DNA of 64,000 nucleotides, taken from assembly GCF_949628215.1 (NCBI RefSeq), contig NC_134284.1:124001-188000 (forward strand). Direction: 5' to 3'. The translations under genes were made by a program, and so were the position numbers. The stretch comes from Phalacrocorax aristotelis (Eukaryota > Chordata > Aves > Suliformes > Phalacrocoracidae). This document shows, one piece after another, positions 37,967 to 51,334 of the stretch (within the stretch, counting starts at the first letter, position 1; each line of letters begins with the position of its first letter). The notes under the pieces were generated by a model. The model saw only the letters and a list, made by a program, of their open reading frames with translations, was not told where the DNA came from and ran no database searches.

Positions 37967-38517
37967 TGTTGTATTCCTGGGAACAGAATTAAGACTCAAA
38001 ATGGAGTCAAGTGCCAAGTCACTTTATTTGGCTGCCAACAAGTACACAAGAGAAAAGGAGAGAAAGGGAAAAAAAAAAGGAAAAAGAGAGACAGAGTTAC
38101 AATAGCTACCACCACGGATCTGCGGCGTCCTGTCAGTCCGATGTATCTTCAGGCTGGTGGGGGAACGTTCCAAGTTGTCGCTGCTGGTTCCGCCATTTAT
38201 AGCGTTGTCTCATTGCATAGTCAATGAGCTGGTTTGCATGGCCACACCTCCCACTCGGCAGTGGGGCGCATGCGCAGTATCGTCACTAGAGGGCGCTCAA
38301 CGGTTCCAGAGGGCCCAAACCCCCCTCCCATATGTTGTAAGATGACCGTGGGGCCAGGCGCATGTGCTGAGGACTGGGCCTATGTGCTCTGAGACAACAA
38401 GATATAGATATATATATGCTCCTGTTGGGTAGAACTTCCTCAGTTGCTGTCGTGGTGAAGCCTTGGTAGTCAAGCCATTCTGCTGGCAATGTTGAGACAA
38501 GTTTCTAGTCCCTTACA
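37967..38517 (-). mobile_element. Solo LTR, avian endogenous retrovirus, minus strand
   Basis: Read on the - strand the element starts TGTAAGGGACTAGAAAC near 38,517 and ends ...GGAATACAACA near 37,967, about 551 bp with TG..CA ends. It carries a TATA box (CTATAAATGG; + strand 38,193-38,202) and, further downstream, an AATAAA poly(A) signal (+ strand 38,023-38,028) after a pyrimidine-rich stretch. This is the layout of U3-R-U5. No internal retroviral sequence follows on either side, so it is a solo LTR. I found no clear target-site duplication. A fragment with the same 5' end lies at 40,054. Confidence 0.75.
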
Positions 38518-38990
38518 CACACAGTTTTTGTTGTTGCTAGGTAGTGCTTATACTAGTCAAGGAACTTTTAGCTTACCATGTTGTGCTAGGTCTGCAAGAA
38601 GCTGGGAGGGGAGGGAGCACACCTAAGAGCAGAATCAAACTGGCCAAAGAAAATTACATATCATGTGACATCATGCCCAGCATATTAATTGGGGGGAGAG
38701 CAATTGCAGCTTGGACACCAGCAGGGTCAATTGATGGGCAGTGAGCAGCTGCATCATTTGTCTGGATTCCTGTTTTTTCTCCTCCTGAGGGTTCATCTCT
38801 TTCTCTCATTATCTTTTTTATTGTGTTATTAATAGTGTTATTACTGTTATATTTTAATTATGAACTGTTCTTACCTCAACCTCTGTTTTCTTAATTTTGC
38901 CCATCTGATTGCCTCCTCCATTGGACAGGGGTGGGGGGATTGAGAGCAGCTGTGTGGTAATTGGTTGCTGACAGTGGCTAAACCACAACA
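38518..38990 (+). mobile_element. 5'-truncated LTR, same family as the satellite's LTR module
   Basis: The sequence runs TTGTTGTTGCTAGGTAGTGC, CAAGAAGCTGGGAGGGG, AACTGGCCAAAG, CATGTGACATCATGCCCAGCATATT, a T-rich R/U5 region, and a terminal TGGCTAAACCACAACA. This is the order of a familiar bird LTR. The first part of U3 is absent; the element abuts the minus-strand LTR at 38,517. The CATGTGACATCATG promoter block is shared with the satellite unit (for example CTTGACATCATG near 1592), which links the array to this LTR family. Several segments between promoter and U5 are diverged, so this copy looks old. Confidence 0.75.
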
Positions 38991-39009
38991 GAGAGCAAAG
39001 TCAAGGCAG

Positions 39010-39930
39010 GGCAAAGGTAGGATCAAGGCAAAAGCACCTCATCATTGGTGGGTCTGTGAACGGGCTGCCAAGGACCAGCAATAGCTTTTAGTGGTGGCAC
39101 CTTTGGTGTGGGAGCAATCTTTGGACATGTTGAACTGTCTAGCCCATCTGCGGTGACAATGACAGTCAGAGAGGCAGAGAACATTTGGATTTTTGGGAGG
39201 CTAGGCAGGTGCAGAGCCCCAGTGTTGGTGTGTCTGCAAGAGCAGCCAATGACTGGTGAGGACCAGCAATATCTTTCAGTTATGGCACCTTTTGGTGTGG
39301 GAAAAATACTCAAACATTCTGAATATTGGCTTTCTGAGACAAATATGAGATGCAAAGAGGGAGTGAATGTTTAGGTTTATCAGAGTCTAGGCAGGCGCAG
39401 AGCCCCAGTGTGGGTGTGTCTGTGAAAGGCCTGCCAAAGTCTTGCGAGGACAGAAATACCTTTCCGTTTTGGCACCTTTGGTGTGGGAGCAGTACTTGAA
39501 CATTCCGAGTTTTGGAGCCTGTCTATGTTGAAAAGGAGAGGTAGAGAGTGAAAGAATATTTGGATTTATTGGAGGCTAGGCAGGTGTAGAGCCCCAGTGT
39601 TGGTGTGTCTGTGAAAGGGCTGCCAATTTCCTAGTAAGTACCGGCACTAGCTTTTCAATATGAGAAAAAACATCTTTCCTGTGAGGGTGACAGAGCAGTG
39701 GAACAGGCTGCCCAGGGAGGTTGTGGAGTCTCCTTCCCTGAAGACCTTTAAAACCTGTCTGGATGTGTTCCTGTACCCCCTGCCCTAAGTGTCCCTGCTC
39801 AAGCAGAGGGGTTGGACAAGATGATCTCCAGAGGTGGCTTCCAACCCCTACCATACTGTGATTCTATGGTAGCACCTTTGGTGTGGGAGCAATGCTGGGA
39901 CATCATGAAATTTGGTGCATATGTGTTCCT
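39010..39930 (+). repeat. Tandem repeat, ~188-bp unit, ~3.6 copies, interrupted by CR1
   Basis: The motif GGCACCTTTGGTGTGGGAGCA recurs (with small changes) at 39,096, 39,284, 39,471 and, after a ~212-bp insertion, 39,871, giving spacings of 188, 187 and about 188 bp once the insertion is subtracted. A second shared motif is AGGCTAGGCAGGTGCAGAGC followed by CCAGTGTTGGTGTGTCTG. Copies differ at roughly one base in five. The repeat directly adjoins an LTR start on the - strand at 40,054, so it may be an expanded U3 region. Confidence 0.85.
39658..39869 (+). mobile_element. CR1 non-LTR retrotransposon, 3' end fragment
   Basis: This carries the standard 3' end of chicken-repeat-1: GTGGAGTCTCCTTCC...TTTAAAACCTG.CTGGATGTGTTCCTG, then TTGGACAAGATGATCTCCAG AGGTGGCTTCCAACCCCTACC and a terminal GTGATTCTATGG. 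The fragment is about 212 bp, 5'-truncated as nearly all CR1 copies are. It interrupts one 188-bp repeat unit cleanly: AGCTTTTCAATA lies before it and AGCACCTTTGGTGTGGG after it. CR1 is abundant in birds and other reptiles. Confidence 0.93.
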
Positions 39931-40054
39931 GTCCAGTCTGACTGTCCTGTTTGAGGTGGTTATAAGGTTCTGGTGGTTAAACTGTCCTGCCCAGTTGCTG
40001 TGGTGGTTAAACTGTCCTGCCAACAATGTTGAGACAACTTTCTAGTCCACTACA
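39931..40054 (-). mobile_element. 5' end of a second minus-strand LTR (U3 fragment)
   Basis: Read on the - strand from 40,054, the sequence TGTAGTGGACTAGAAAGTTG TCTCAACATTG matches the start of the solo LTR at 38,517 (TGTAAGGGACTAGAAACTTG TCTCAACATTG). Both continue into related GGCAG..C.G.TT.AC.ACCA sequence. A ~31-bp motif GTGGTTAAACTGTCCTGCC is duplicated here. The fragment then passes directly into the 188-bp tandem repeats. R and U5 are not found, so the rest was lost or replaced. Confidence 0.6.
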
Positions 40055-43000
40055 AAGGGAGGGGAAGAATGTTCCTCATGTGAAGCAATCTGTTTGCAAC
40101 TTTGCAATCCTCTCCTAGTACAGACACGATCAATATACCTGGCATACAGGGAAAACTACAACAAAGACAAAGAAACATGTTTCAAGCTTCCTCCCTCCTG
40201 CCTGGACAAAGAAAATATTATTGGGATGCTTTATTCCTTTGCAGGGCCCAATCCAGAACAGCTATTCTTTGCTCCCCTGTGAGATCTGCTCTTTCCTTCC
40301 AGTTAACCTGGAAAGCAACTGTTCTCCCTTCCCTTGCTCTCCTGTCCTGATCCAGGAATGAAGCAGAGCCCAGGTGCAGCTCCTTTGACAGCCTGCCTCT
40401 GGATCCTCCCTGCACTGCACTTAAGAGCCAGAGTGCTTGCAGCAGAGCACTGTAGGGGCAGGGACAGGCAGATGCTATTCTTCCTTCAGGAAGTGAACGG
40501 GATGGCTCCCAATGGCCTTTCCTAAGGCTGGCTCATTAAATCAGCTTCTTCCATGCTGCTGGATGAAAGCTTCATGGCAAAAGTCTGCCCTGGTGTGCTG
40601 GGATTCAACAGGCCAGAGGCAGTGGGAAGGCTGGGATGCAGGAGCAGCTCAAGGAGTGGGCATATAGGGATCTCGGCTCCTGGATGCCAGCACAGAGCTG
40701 CAAGCTGGACTCATGCCTGCTTGCAGGAGTAAGCCAAAGGCTCCCATGAAATTGTGCCTCTGAGTTTAGATAGGAGGGGTGTCATGCTTGTCCTTTGCTG
40801 CATACAGGTCTGAGGGTGGTCCCTTGGACTCACAACTACCACCACTGCTTTTGCTGCTGAGTAATAGCCTTGTTCAGTCAGTTGCAGCTGGAATGACTTT
40901 CTGTGTAGTGAGCAGTCACCAAACCCAGCACCAGCAGCCAGCCATAGTTAAAAGGAGAACATGGGCTTAGTGGAGCTCTTCTCGCTCCTTCAGAATTAGC
41001 CAAAGCAAGATGCTAAAACATCTCCTTGTCCAGACAAACTCATTCTTCCCCTACTGCAGGCCGGCTTCAAACTCTGAATACAGACTGTCCTGCTACTCCT
41101 CCTCATCCAAGCTTGCCACATAAAATAAGCACACTTACGTTATGCACCCAAGGTACCTTTGAATGGCTGGGAAATTTCTGTCCTCATTTTGAAACCCATG
41201 TTCCCCCTATATAGGGAAGACATCCAGCTCTGCCTGCACAGTAAGTCTACCTTGTTTTTCTTAATCTAAAATAACTTCCACATTAAACCACAGCTCCTCT
41301 ATGTTCAGGGAGAAACTACATCAGAAATTTAGCAGTGAGGCAGCGACTCTCTCTTTCTATTCCCCGCATCACTTCATGAGTCAGAGCATCTCTCTGAAGT
41401 AACACGTTCTTGATCAGAGAGGAATCTAAAGAGCTGCTGCTCTGGGCTACAGGATTTTCTGAACAACCAACTCCATTGAAAGTTGCAGGGTTTTCTAGCC
41501 TCTTCCAGTCAATGTTTAGGTACCCAAAACCTTTCCAGCAGCAAAAGACTGACTTCTGCCCCCCTGAGCAGCTGCCACATAAGCAGTTAGCTGCAAAGGA
41601 GAACAACCATTAGCCATGTCCCTGCAACCCAGCTGGGCCATGCCAGTGTAAGTTCAGCTGTGTTTTCTCAGTGTCTTGCTCAGCAGCAGTTGGGGAGAGA
41701 AAAGAGGGCCTTGGTTACAGACCCCTTCTCTCTGAGCACCTGGGACTGGACCTCAGTTGGGACTCTAAGTGGCTTTTGCTTACTGAGAAATAGGACAGCT
41801 TTTGCTTGGTGAGATGCACATGCCATAGCACACATTTTTGTTTGTTAGCTGGTCTGTGTGTTTAAAAACCAGTCAGCAGAGCTTTAGCTTTTAATCACAT
41901 CTGCTACACTCCTACCTTTCCATCTCAGTCCTGGTGAAGCCTCCTCACCTTCTTCCCCATAGCAAGCACAAGTGTTGTGCCTCTAGAAGAATAAGGAAAG
42001 GACAAATTAAAGCAGTGCCTATTCCCAAGTGAGTTACAATCCCTTCTTTCTGGCAATCTTTCCAATAAGCCTGCTCCTCTGTCTTGCTGCAAAAGCCACA
42101 GCATTCCCACCTTCTTGCCAGGTGTTTTTAATTCTTCTCACAGCCCTGCATACTGCTGAGATGAGTGCACCTAAGAGCACAGCCTACCTCTGACACCCAG
42201 AGTCCTTGTGTATCCTCCCAAAGACAGAACTCTGCCATAAGTGCTATTACCCTGTCGACAGCTGTGCTTTCAGCAGTGACTCTAATACAATCCTCTAGCC
42301 ATGCTTCCATAAGGGCTGATGCAAATTCCATTGCAGCCAGTCAGCTTTCTCACACCCACCATAAAGAGCTTACTTTCAAGCCCCCTTAGAAAAAGGGAGC
42401 TGCTAAAGACAGTTACTCTATTTTGCAGAACTTGGGAGGGATGGGGGGACCCCCTGGAGTAGGGTCTGGCATCTCATGCAGGTAGCTGCTGATGTATGGA
42501 GGAAAAATGGGAGCTCTCTCCTGACCCTGGAATCAACAATGAGGAAGCTGATAGGAGCAGCAGCTCTAGGAGAAGACCTGTTCCTCTGATCTTGGATGGT
42601 TTCCACAGAGGTTTGAGGCAGGGATGCAGTCAAGAAGAACTCAAGGGTAAGCAAGTTCACTTTTAAGCAGTGCAAAGTTTACAGTTTTTATAATAAAGCA
42701 AAATAAGAACACATGACCCTGCTGAGTTACTTATTGCAACACCTCTGAGTTAGCAGAAGGTGCCTTTGCTACTCCCACAAAACAGCCTTTATAATTTTTT
42801 TCTCTGAAGTGCCAGATTTGTCAATATTGAAAAAAGAGATGAGCACTATGGCATGTCTTAGTACTGGTGACAAAAAGAAGCAGAAAGGACCCACAGACCT
42901 GACTAAGTACTCAGTTTGATCTTTCTCCATTTCAGCTTTAGAGTTAAACCTGCAGTAAGAAGTAAATGAGTTGAAGGGGGGATGTTACCTTGGTGGGCAG

Positions 43001-45229
43001 AAAGGCACTGCAGGTTCTTCAACAAACCACATGTACTTCCAAGTTTGTGGTCCCACCTGTCCCTGCTCATGGTGACTGTCACCCCAACAGGGTACCTTGG
43101 ACCCAGCTCTCCAGTGACTGACTACAGCCAATGCCTCTGGCTCAGTCATTTCTCCTATTCACGGCTGTGCTCAGACTAGATGGATAACAAACTGTGTGTG
43201 GACTACATGGAAAAACTGCAGAATTATCCTTTGTGCCAAGTGTATCAGGTGGAAGATGCTGAAAATAATAGCATCCCTCACAGTCACACCAGGACAATGA
43301 AGCACTGAGTCTCCATGCAAGCCCCAGGACCTGCCTGAAGCTAAGCCTTGGACAAAACTTTCAGAGCATGGCCACCTACTTGGGAGCAAACTTCTCCATA
43401 CTATGTACAACATGAGCCATTCTCTGTCATTCCACTAACCACAGAAAATGACTGCATGAAAAGCATTCAAAACAGACTAGTTCTGTGGGAAACTATCATC
43501 TTGTCTCCAAAGAGCTGTACCAATGTCCTAAATGGAAAGCCTGCCTACCATCTTGGGGGGAGGGGAAAAAAAAGTCATACTCTGTAGCTGAAAATGGGTA
43601 CCAGCCTGTGTCACTCACATGCTGTGCACAGTAATGCATAACACACACCAGCAAGCATTTATCCTTCATTACTGACTTCTGACCTCAAGGGAAGTTTCCA
43701 TTTCTTGCCCCCTTTCTCTGCTTTAGAAGCAGCACATATTGGAGGCAGTGGGGCTGGCGCTCCCTTCCTCTCTCTGCCATTTACTTCTGTGTAAGAGCAA
43801 AGGCTTGGGGCAGCAAGAACCAAGGGATCCACCAAAGCCTGGTCCTTCAGCAGGAACCACTCTTTCATACCAGGGCATAAACCAGCCTGGAGGCTTCATG
43901 CATCATATGTAGAGGATGAAATTAACCCTTAAACTGACCTTAGTGGGAGCAACCATTTACACTGTGAAAAGCAGGCCAGATGACCCAGAGGAGAATCAGG
44001 AGGCTTTATGTTTGGCAGTATCTGCAAATGAAACCATATTTCAATATGTCTCTGAAGGGAACAACAATGAAAGTCTTCAGAGGGAAGAGAAGTTTCCAGA
44101 TGATAGCCAGAAGGTGGAGGTGGTAGAAGAATACCCACAGGCTTTTCAGACCCAGTCTAACTGTTCTGCAACTTCCAAAGAGAATCTTAGAGGTGCAAAC
44201 CATACTAAATCTATCTTCTCCTGTCCTTGGACATGAGGGAGCAATTCATGGAACGCTCCTCAGTGGAAGGAGTGCTCATCTGATTCCCAGTTTTCCCAGT
44301 AGGAGAAAGCAAGCTGACCCAGGGTTACTAGTGAAGGTTATTTGAACAGAGGTGGGTCACTCCCTACACCGTCTTCCTGTTACCGTGTTGCATTAAAAAT
44401 GCAGAGATAACATTGAAATAAGTAATTCTGTGTCCTTTCAGAGTATTGAGACAGACAAGATGCTGTGGTGCAGAGACCCAGCTCCATGCTGACTCTGCCA
44501 GGGAGTTTTCAGGGTAGTAGATTCCTCTGCAGGACTTGGATTTGCAGCAAGGAACAACTGATGGCAAGCAACTCACCACAGGTTGCTTAGGACATGCCTT
44601 GCTGGTTACACAGAGCTGCTTGCTGACTTCAGGTAAGCAAGTGGGAGATTTCTTCTTTAGATTTGATACATCCTGGCTTTAACTTCATACACATTTTAAA
44701 AGAGGAAGTGGGTAGCAAGTGCAAAAGCATTTTACATATAGTCAGTCCTTTTTAGAGGTGATGTTAAGCACATAACACAGCTCAGTGAAGCAGAGAAGAT
44801 GTACATGCAGTAAATGAACATGTCACAAAGATTCATCTCAACACCTGCAGAGGCAATTTAACACTATTTCAGTGACAGTGTATCAAGAACACACAGGAAT
44901 TCACTCTAGTGTCAGCATAACTTTTACTGTGCATATTGACAGCAATACATAAATAAAGGAAGACCTGGTGTGGCTACTTCCTGAGTACAATACTTCTGTG
45001 AAGTCTGGTATTGTGGCTTTTGATGGTGATAGATCAAAGCTGCTGCATTCACGAGCCACAGGCTGATTTTTTAACTGCCTGAATTACAGCTATGCTCCCT
45101 GGGTGTCCTTTTTTTCTGCCAGCATCACATAATATAGACCTTGTAACTGGAAAATAGGCAGAGATGGTATTAGGACAGTGTAAAGGGGAAAATCAGCTCT
45201 ATACTGCTTTCTCACAGCCCTTCAGCTTA
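40055..45229. other. Non-coding stretch, nothing recognised
   Basis: I looked for coding exons with splice borders on both strands, in particular further PLEKHD1-type coiled-coil exons on the - strand, and for repeats. I recognise none. Short open frames are present but lack domain signatures. If 49,244-58,273 belongs to a gene that continues, this would be intron or flanking DNA. Confidence 0.5.
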
Positions 45230-47999
45230 GTCTGACCCAAAAGGGTACAGGTGGGGCTTTTGGTGTAGCTGCCTTGGAGACAGAGGAAATTAAACAGCTG
45301 TCTGCCTTGCGCGGTCTCTCAAAGGACCCTTCTGTTGTGGGGTTGCTGAGGGTCAAAGAACAACAGTTGCTGATCACCACCACAACAGTGCACTGGCAGC
45401 AATATCACACCAACTGAGACTCTCTGATCTCCATCCATGAGCTCATTCACCAACTGAGGAGCCAAGGAGTCATCAGTAAGACCCATTCACCCTTTAACAG
45501 TCCCATATGGCCAGTCCGGAAGTCTAATGGAGAGTGGAGGCTAACAGTAGACTATCGTGGCCTGAATGAAGTCACTCCACCGTTGAGTGCAGCTGTGCCA
45601 GACATGCTAGAACTTCAATACGAACTGGAGTCCAAGGCAGCCAAGTGGTATGCCACAATTGATATTGCTAATGCATTCTTCTCAATACCTCTGGCAGCAG
45701 AGTGCAGGCCACAGTTTGCTTTTACTTGGAGGGGGGTCCAGTACACCTGGAATCGACTGCCCCAGGGGTGGAAACACAGTCCTACCATTTGCCGTGGACT
45801 GACTCAGACTGCACTGGAACAGGGAGAAGCTTTAGAACACCTTCAATACATTGATGACATCATCATGTGGGGCAACATAGCAGAAGTAGTTTTTGAGAAA
45901 GGAGAGAAAATAGTCCAAATAATCCTTCTGAAAGCTGGTTTTGCCATAAAACAAAGTGAGGTGAAGGGACCCGTACAAGAGATCCAGTTCTTGGGAATCA
46001 AATGGCAAGATGGACATCATCAGATTCCAATGGATGTGATCAACAAAATAGCAGCCATGTCTCCACCAACTAGCAAAAAGGAAACACAAGCTTTCTTGGG
46101 CGTTGTGGGTTTTTGGAGAATGCATATTCCAAATTACAGTCTGATCGTAAGCCCTCTCTATCAAGTCACCCAGAAAAAGAATAATTTCAAATGGGGCCCT
46201 GAGCAACAACAAGCCGTTGAACAGATTAAACAAGAAGTAGTTCATGCAGTAGGCCTTGGGCCAGTCCGGGCAGGACAAGATGTAAAAAATGTGCTCTACA
46301 CGGCAGCCGGGGAGAATGGCCCTACCTGGAGCCTCTGGCAGAAAGCATATGGGGAGACCCGAGGTCAACCCCTAGGGTTTTGGAGTCAGGGATACAGAGG
46401 GTCTGAAGCCCGCTATACTCCAGCTGAAAAAGCGATATTGGCAGCATATGAAGGGGTTGGTACTGAGGCACAGTTGCTCCTGGCACCCCAACTACCAGTG
46501 CTGGGCTGGATGTTCAAAGGGAGGTTCCCCTCTACACACCATGCAACCGATGCTACGTGGAGTAAATGGGTTGCACTGATCACCCAGTGGGCTTGAGTAG
46601 GAAACCCCAGTCGCCCAGGAATCTTGGAAGTGATTATGGACTGGCCAGAAGGCAAAGATTTTGGATTATCACCAGATGAGGAGGTGACACGTGCTGAAGA
46701 AGCCCCACTCTATAACAAACTGTCAGAAGGTGAAAAGCAGTATGCCCTGTTCACTGATGGGTCCTGCCGCCTTGTGGGAGAGCACCAGATGGAAGGCTGC
46801 TGTATGGAGTCCTACACCACAAGTAGCAGAAACTGCTGAAGGAGAAGGTGAATCGAGCCATTTTGCAGAGGTAAAGGCCATCCAGCTGGCCTTAGACATC
46901 GCTGAATGGGAAAAGTGGCCAGTGCTCTATCTCTCTGCTGACTCCTGGATGGTGGCAAATGCCCTGTGGGGCTGGCTACAGCAGTGGAAGCAGGACTGGC
47001 AGCACAGAGGCAAACCCATCTGGGCTGCCGCACTGTGGCAAGATATTGCTGCCCGGGTAGAGAACCTGGTTGTAAAGGTACAGCATGTGGATGCTCACGT
47101 CCCCAAGAGTTGGGCCACTGAAGGGCATCAAAACAACCAGCAGGTGGATCAGGCTGCCACGATTGAAGTGGCTGAGGTGGATCTGGACTGGCAGCAAAAG
47201 GGTGAACTATTTCTAGCTTGGTGGGCCCATGACACCTCAGGCCATCAAGGGAGAGATGCAACATACAGGTGGGCTCGTGATCGAGGGGTGGACTTGACCA
47301 TGGATGTTATTGCACAGGTTATCCACGAATGTGACACGTGCACTGCAATCAAGCAAGCGAAGCGGGTAAAGCCTCTGTGGTGTGGGGGACGATGGCTGAA
47401 ATATAAATATGGGGAGGCCTGGCAAATTGACTATATCACACTCCCACAGACCCGCCAAGGCAAGTGCCATGTGCTTACAATGGTAGAAACGACGACTGAC
47501 TGGCTGGAAACATCTCCTGTCCCCCACACCACTGCCTGGAACACTATCCTGGGTCTCGAAAAACAAGTCCTGTGGCGACATGGCACCCCAGAGAGAACTG
47601 AGTCAGGCAACGGGACTCATTTCCGAAATAACCTCATAGACACCTGGGCCAAAGAACACGGCCTTGAGTGGGTGTATCACATCCCCTGTCACGCACCAGC
47701 CTCTGGGAAAATGGAACAGTACAATGGACTGTTAAAAACTACACTGAGAGCAATGGGGGGGTGGGACATTCAGGCACTGGGATACATGTTTAGCAAAAGC
47801 CATGTGGTTAGCCAACACGAGGGAATCTGCCAGGCGAGCTGGCCCTGCCCATTCAGGAATCCTACACACTGTGGAAGGGGCTGGAGTCCCTGTAGTGCAC
47901 GCAAAAAGTATGCTGGGCAACACAGTCTGGGTCCTTCCTGCCTTGGGCAAAGGCAAACCCATTTGTGGGATTGCGTTTGCTCATGGGTGCAATTGGTAG
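45230..47999 (+). pseudogene. pol: Broken retroviral pol: reverse transcriptase, RNase H, integrase
   Basis: The family's Pol copies the RNA genome into DNA and inserts it. RT is visible with its first catalytic Asp at 45,661 and YIDD at 45,847-45,858. RNase H shows Asp (46,756), Glu (46,868) and Asp (46,940). Integrase shows the zinc-binding His-x4-His (47,228 and 47,243) and Cys-x2-Cys (47,330 and 47,339), a catalytic Asp (47,429) and Glu (47,714). The frame is broken by TGA at 45,415-45,417, TGA at 46,594-46,596, a frameshift between about 46,770 and 46,800 inside RNase H, and another near 47,790-47,820 before the integrase C-terminal region. The second integrase catalytic Asp is replaced by Gly (GGC, 47,606-47,608). 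This copy cannot make an active enzyme. A C-terminal WVLP..GK segment continues in another frame to 47,999. Confidence 0.92.
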
Positions 48000-48313
48000 G
48001 TGATGCAGTATGATGGAGAAATCCGATGTGCACCTCAAGGGGATTTGATTTTGGGTGAAAACAGCCAATGAACTGAATGGCACAATGCAAACTGCTATAT
48101 AATATTGTGTGTCACCTCTGTGTTGTATCAATGATATCATAGTACAAACCTCCCAACCCATGGAAGATAAACTTTGATGAAACAAGCGAAGTGCAGCAGT
48201 GATGGAACAATGACTGACTCGCTATGCAGTGACCCAACGCACACACACCATCTCTCCCGCCCTGAAAGCCTGATACGGCAGATGGAGCCCAGAGTCATGG
48301 ACTGGGTGAACTC

Positions 48314-48353
48314 AATGGACATTTTCATGGACATTTTAATGGACATTTTACAG
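48314..48353 (+). repeat. Short tandem repeat, ~15-bp ATGGACATTTTM unit x3
   Basis: The words ATGGACATTTTC, ATGGACATTTTA and ATGGACATTTTA follow one another in the tail between integrase and the 3' LTR. It is a small local duplication with no evident function. Confidence 0.8.
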
Positions 48354-48473
48354 GGAATGTCCATGAACTAAGCGAATGATGTCTGTGTGTTATGTTATGG
48401 GAAGGGGAGGGGTGGTGGTTGGTGAGGTTGTATTGGATCATATGGGACCTGGGCATGGTGTAAATGGTATGGA

Positions 48474-48488
48474 ATAAGGGGTGGAGAA
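48474..48488 (+). promoter_or_regulatory. Polypurine tract before the 3' LTR
   Basis: A near-pure purine run (AAGGGGTGGAGAA with one T) ends exactly where the LTR begins with TG. In retroviruses this tract primes plus-strand DNA synthesis. Confidence 0.65.
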
Positions 48489-48949
48489 TGTGCTGGTTTG
48501 GGCTGAGAAGGGGTTAATTCTCCTCACCGTGGGGGGGTGGCTGCCCTTCCAGCTTCCCATGCTCTGCCGCGTGGTGGGGGGCTGGGAGGGGCGAGGCCAC
48601 AGCCAGGGCAGCTGACCCTGACTGGCCAATGGGATGTTCATTCCATACCACGTGACTCCATGACCAGTATATTAAGGGGTGGCAGTTGTGGCTCGGGAGC
48701 AGCGCGGCGTCGCGTTGGCGTGCGGCGAGCGGCTGCGGCGCGTGCGGTTTGTTTCAGCAGTTCATTCCCCTCCCCCCTTGGGTTTCACACCTCTTGTTGT
48801 TTTCTTTTCCATTGCATTTTTTTTTTTAAATTACTGAACTGTTCTTATCCCAACCCACGAGCGTTATCCTTCTGATTCTCTCCCCCATCTACCGGTGGGG
48901 GAGTGAGCGAGCGACTGTGTGGGGCTGAGCTGCCGCCTAATCCATGACA
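48489..48949 (+). mobile_element. 3' LTR of the ERVL-type provirus
   Basis: About 461 bp, beginning TGTGCTGGTTTGGGCTGAGA and ending ...CCTAATCCATGACA (TG..CA). It contains ACTGGCCAATGGGATGTTC, a CCACGTGACTCCATGACCAG block, TATATTAAGG near 48,668 as a TATA-like box, and CTCTCCCCCATCTACCGG then GTGAGCGAGCGACTGTGTGG near the end. The last motif is the counterpart of GTGAGCAAGCAGCTCCCTGG in the satellite unit. It still has many CpGs. Confidence 0.88.
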
Positions 48950-51281
<2,332 letters not shown>

Positions 51282-51334
51282 CTCTTTTTGCTCCCTCTGC
51301 AGACACAGCTCTTCTGTTTCTTCCATAAGCTTAT
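51282..51334 (-). CDS. PLEKHD1: PLEKHD1-like exon: start of coiled coil
   Basis: The exon has 53 bp: two bases completing Asp, then KLMEETEELCLQREQKE in 17 codons. The acceptor is TGTGTGTTTGCAG and the donor GAG|GTGTGT, ending in phase 0. The charged heptad-like sequence fits the coiled coil that follows the PH domain. Confidence 0.82.

Larger units (their letters stand above)
45230..48949 (+). mobile_element. 5'-truncated ERVL-type endogenous retrovirus (pol + 3' LTR)
   Basis: The order is reverse transcriptase, RNase H, integrase, a non-coding tail, polypurine tract and 3' LTR. Gag, protease and the 5' LTR are missing, so the copy is 5'-truncated. No env is present between integrase and LTR, which fits ERVL-type elements. 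The polymerase signature YIDD, the THSPFNSPIWPVRKS-type RT entry and the TDGS RNase H motif fit this class. The element lies antisense to the PLEKHD1-like exons, 295 bp beyond the last of them. The left junction is diffuse; 45,230 is where pol-like translation becomes visible. Confidence 0.88.

Noticed and set aside
43916..44236. 106-codon + frame with acidic residues
   Set aside because: No recognised domain, no splice or promoter support, and the composition is compatible with chance.
48137..48371. Short frames after integrase as a possible env or accessory gene
   Set aside because: Frames are short, lie over a local tandem repeat and show no signal peptide or transmembrane pattern. ERVL-type elements normally lack env.
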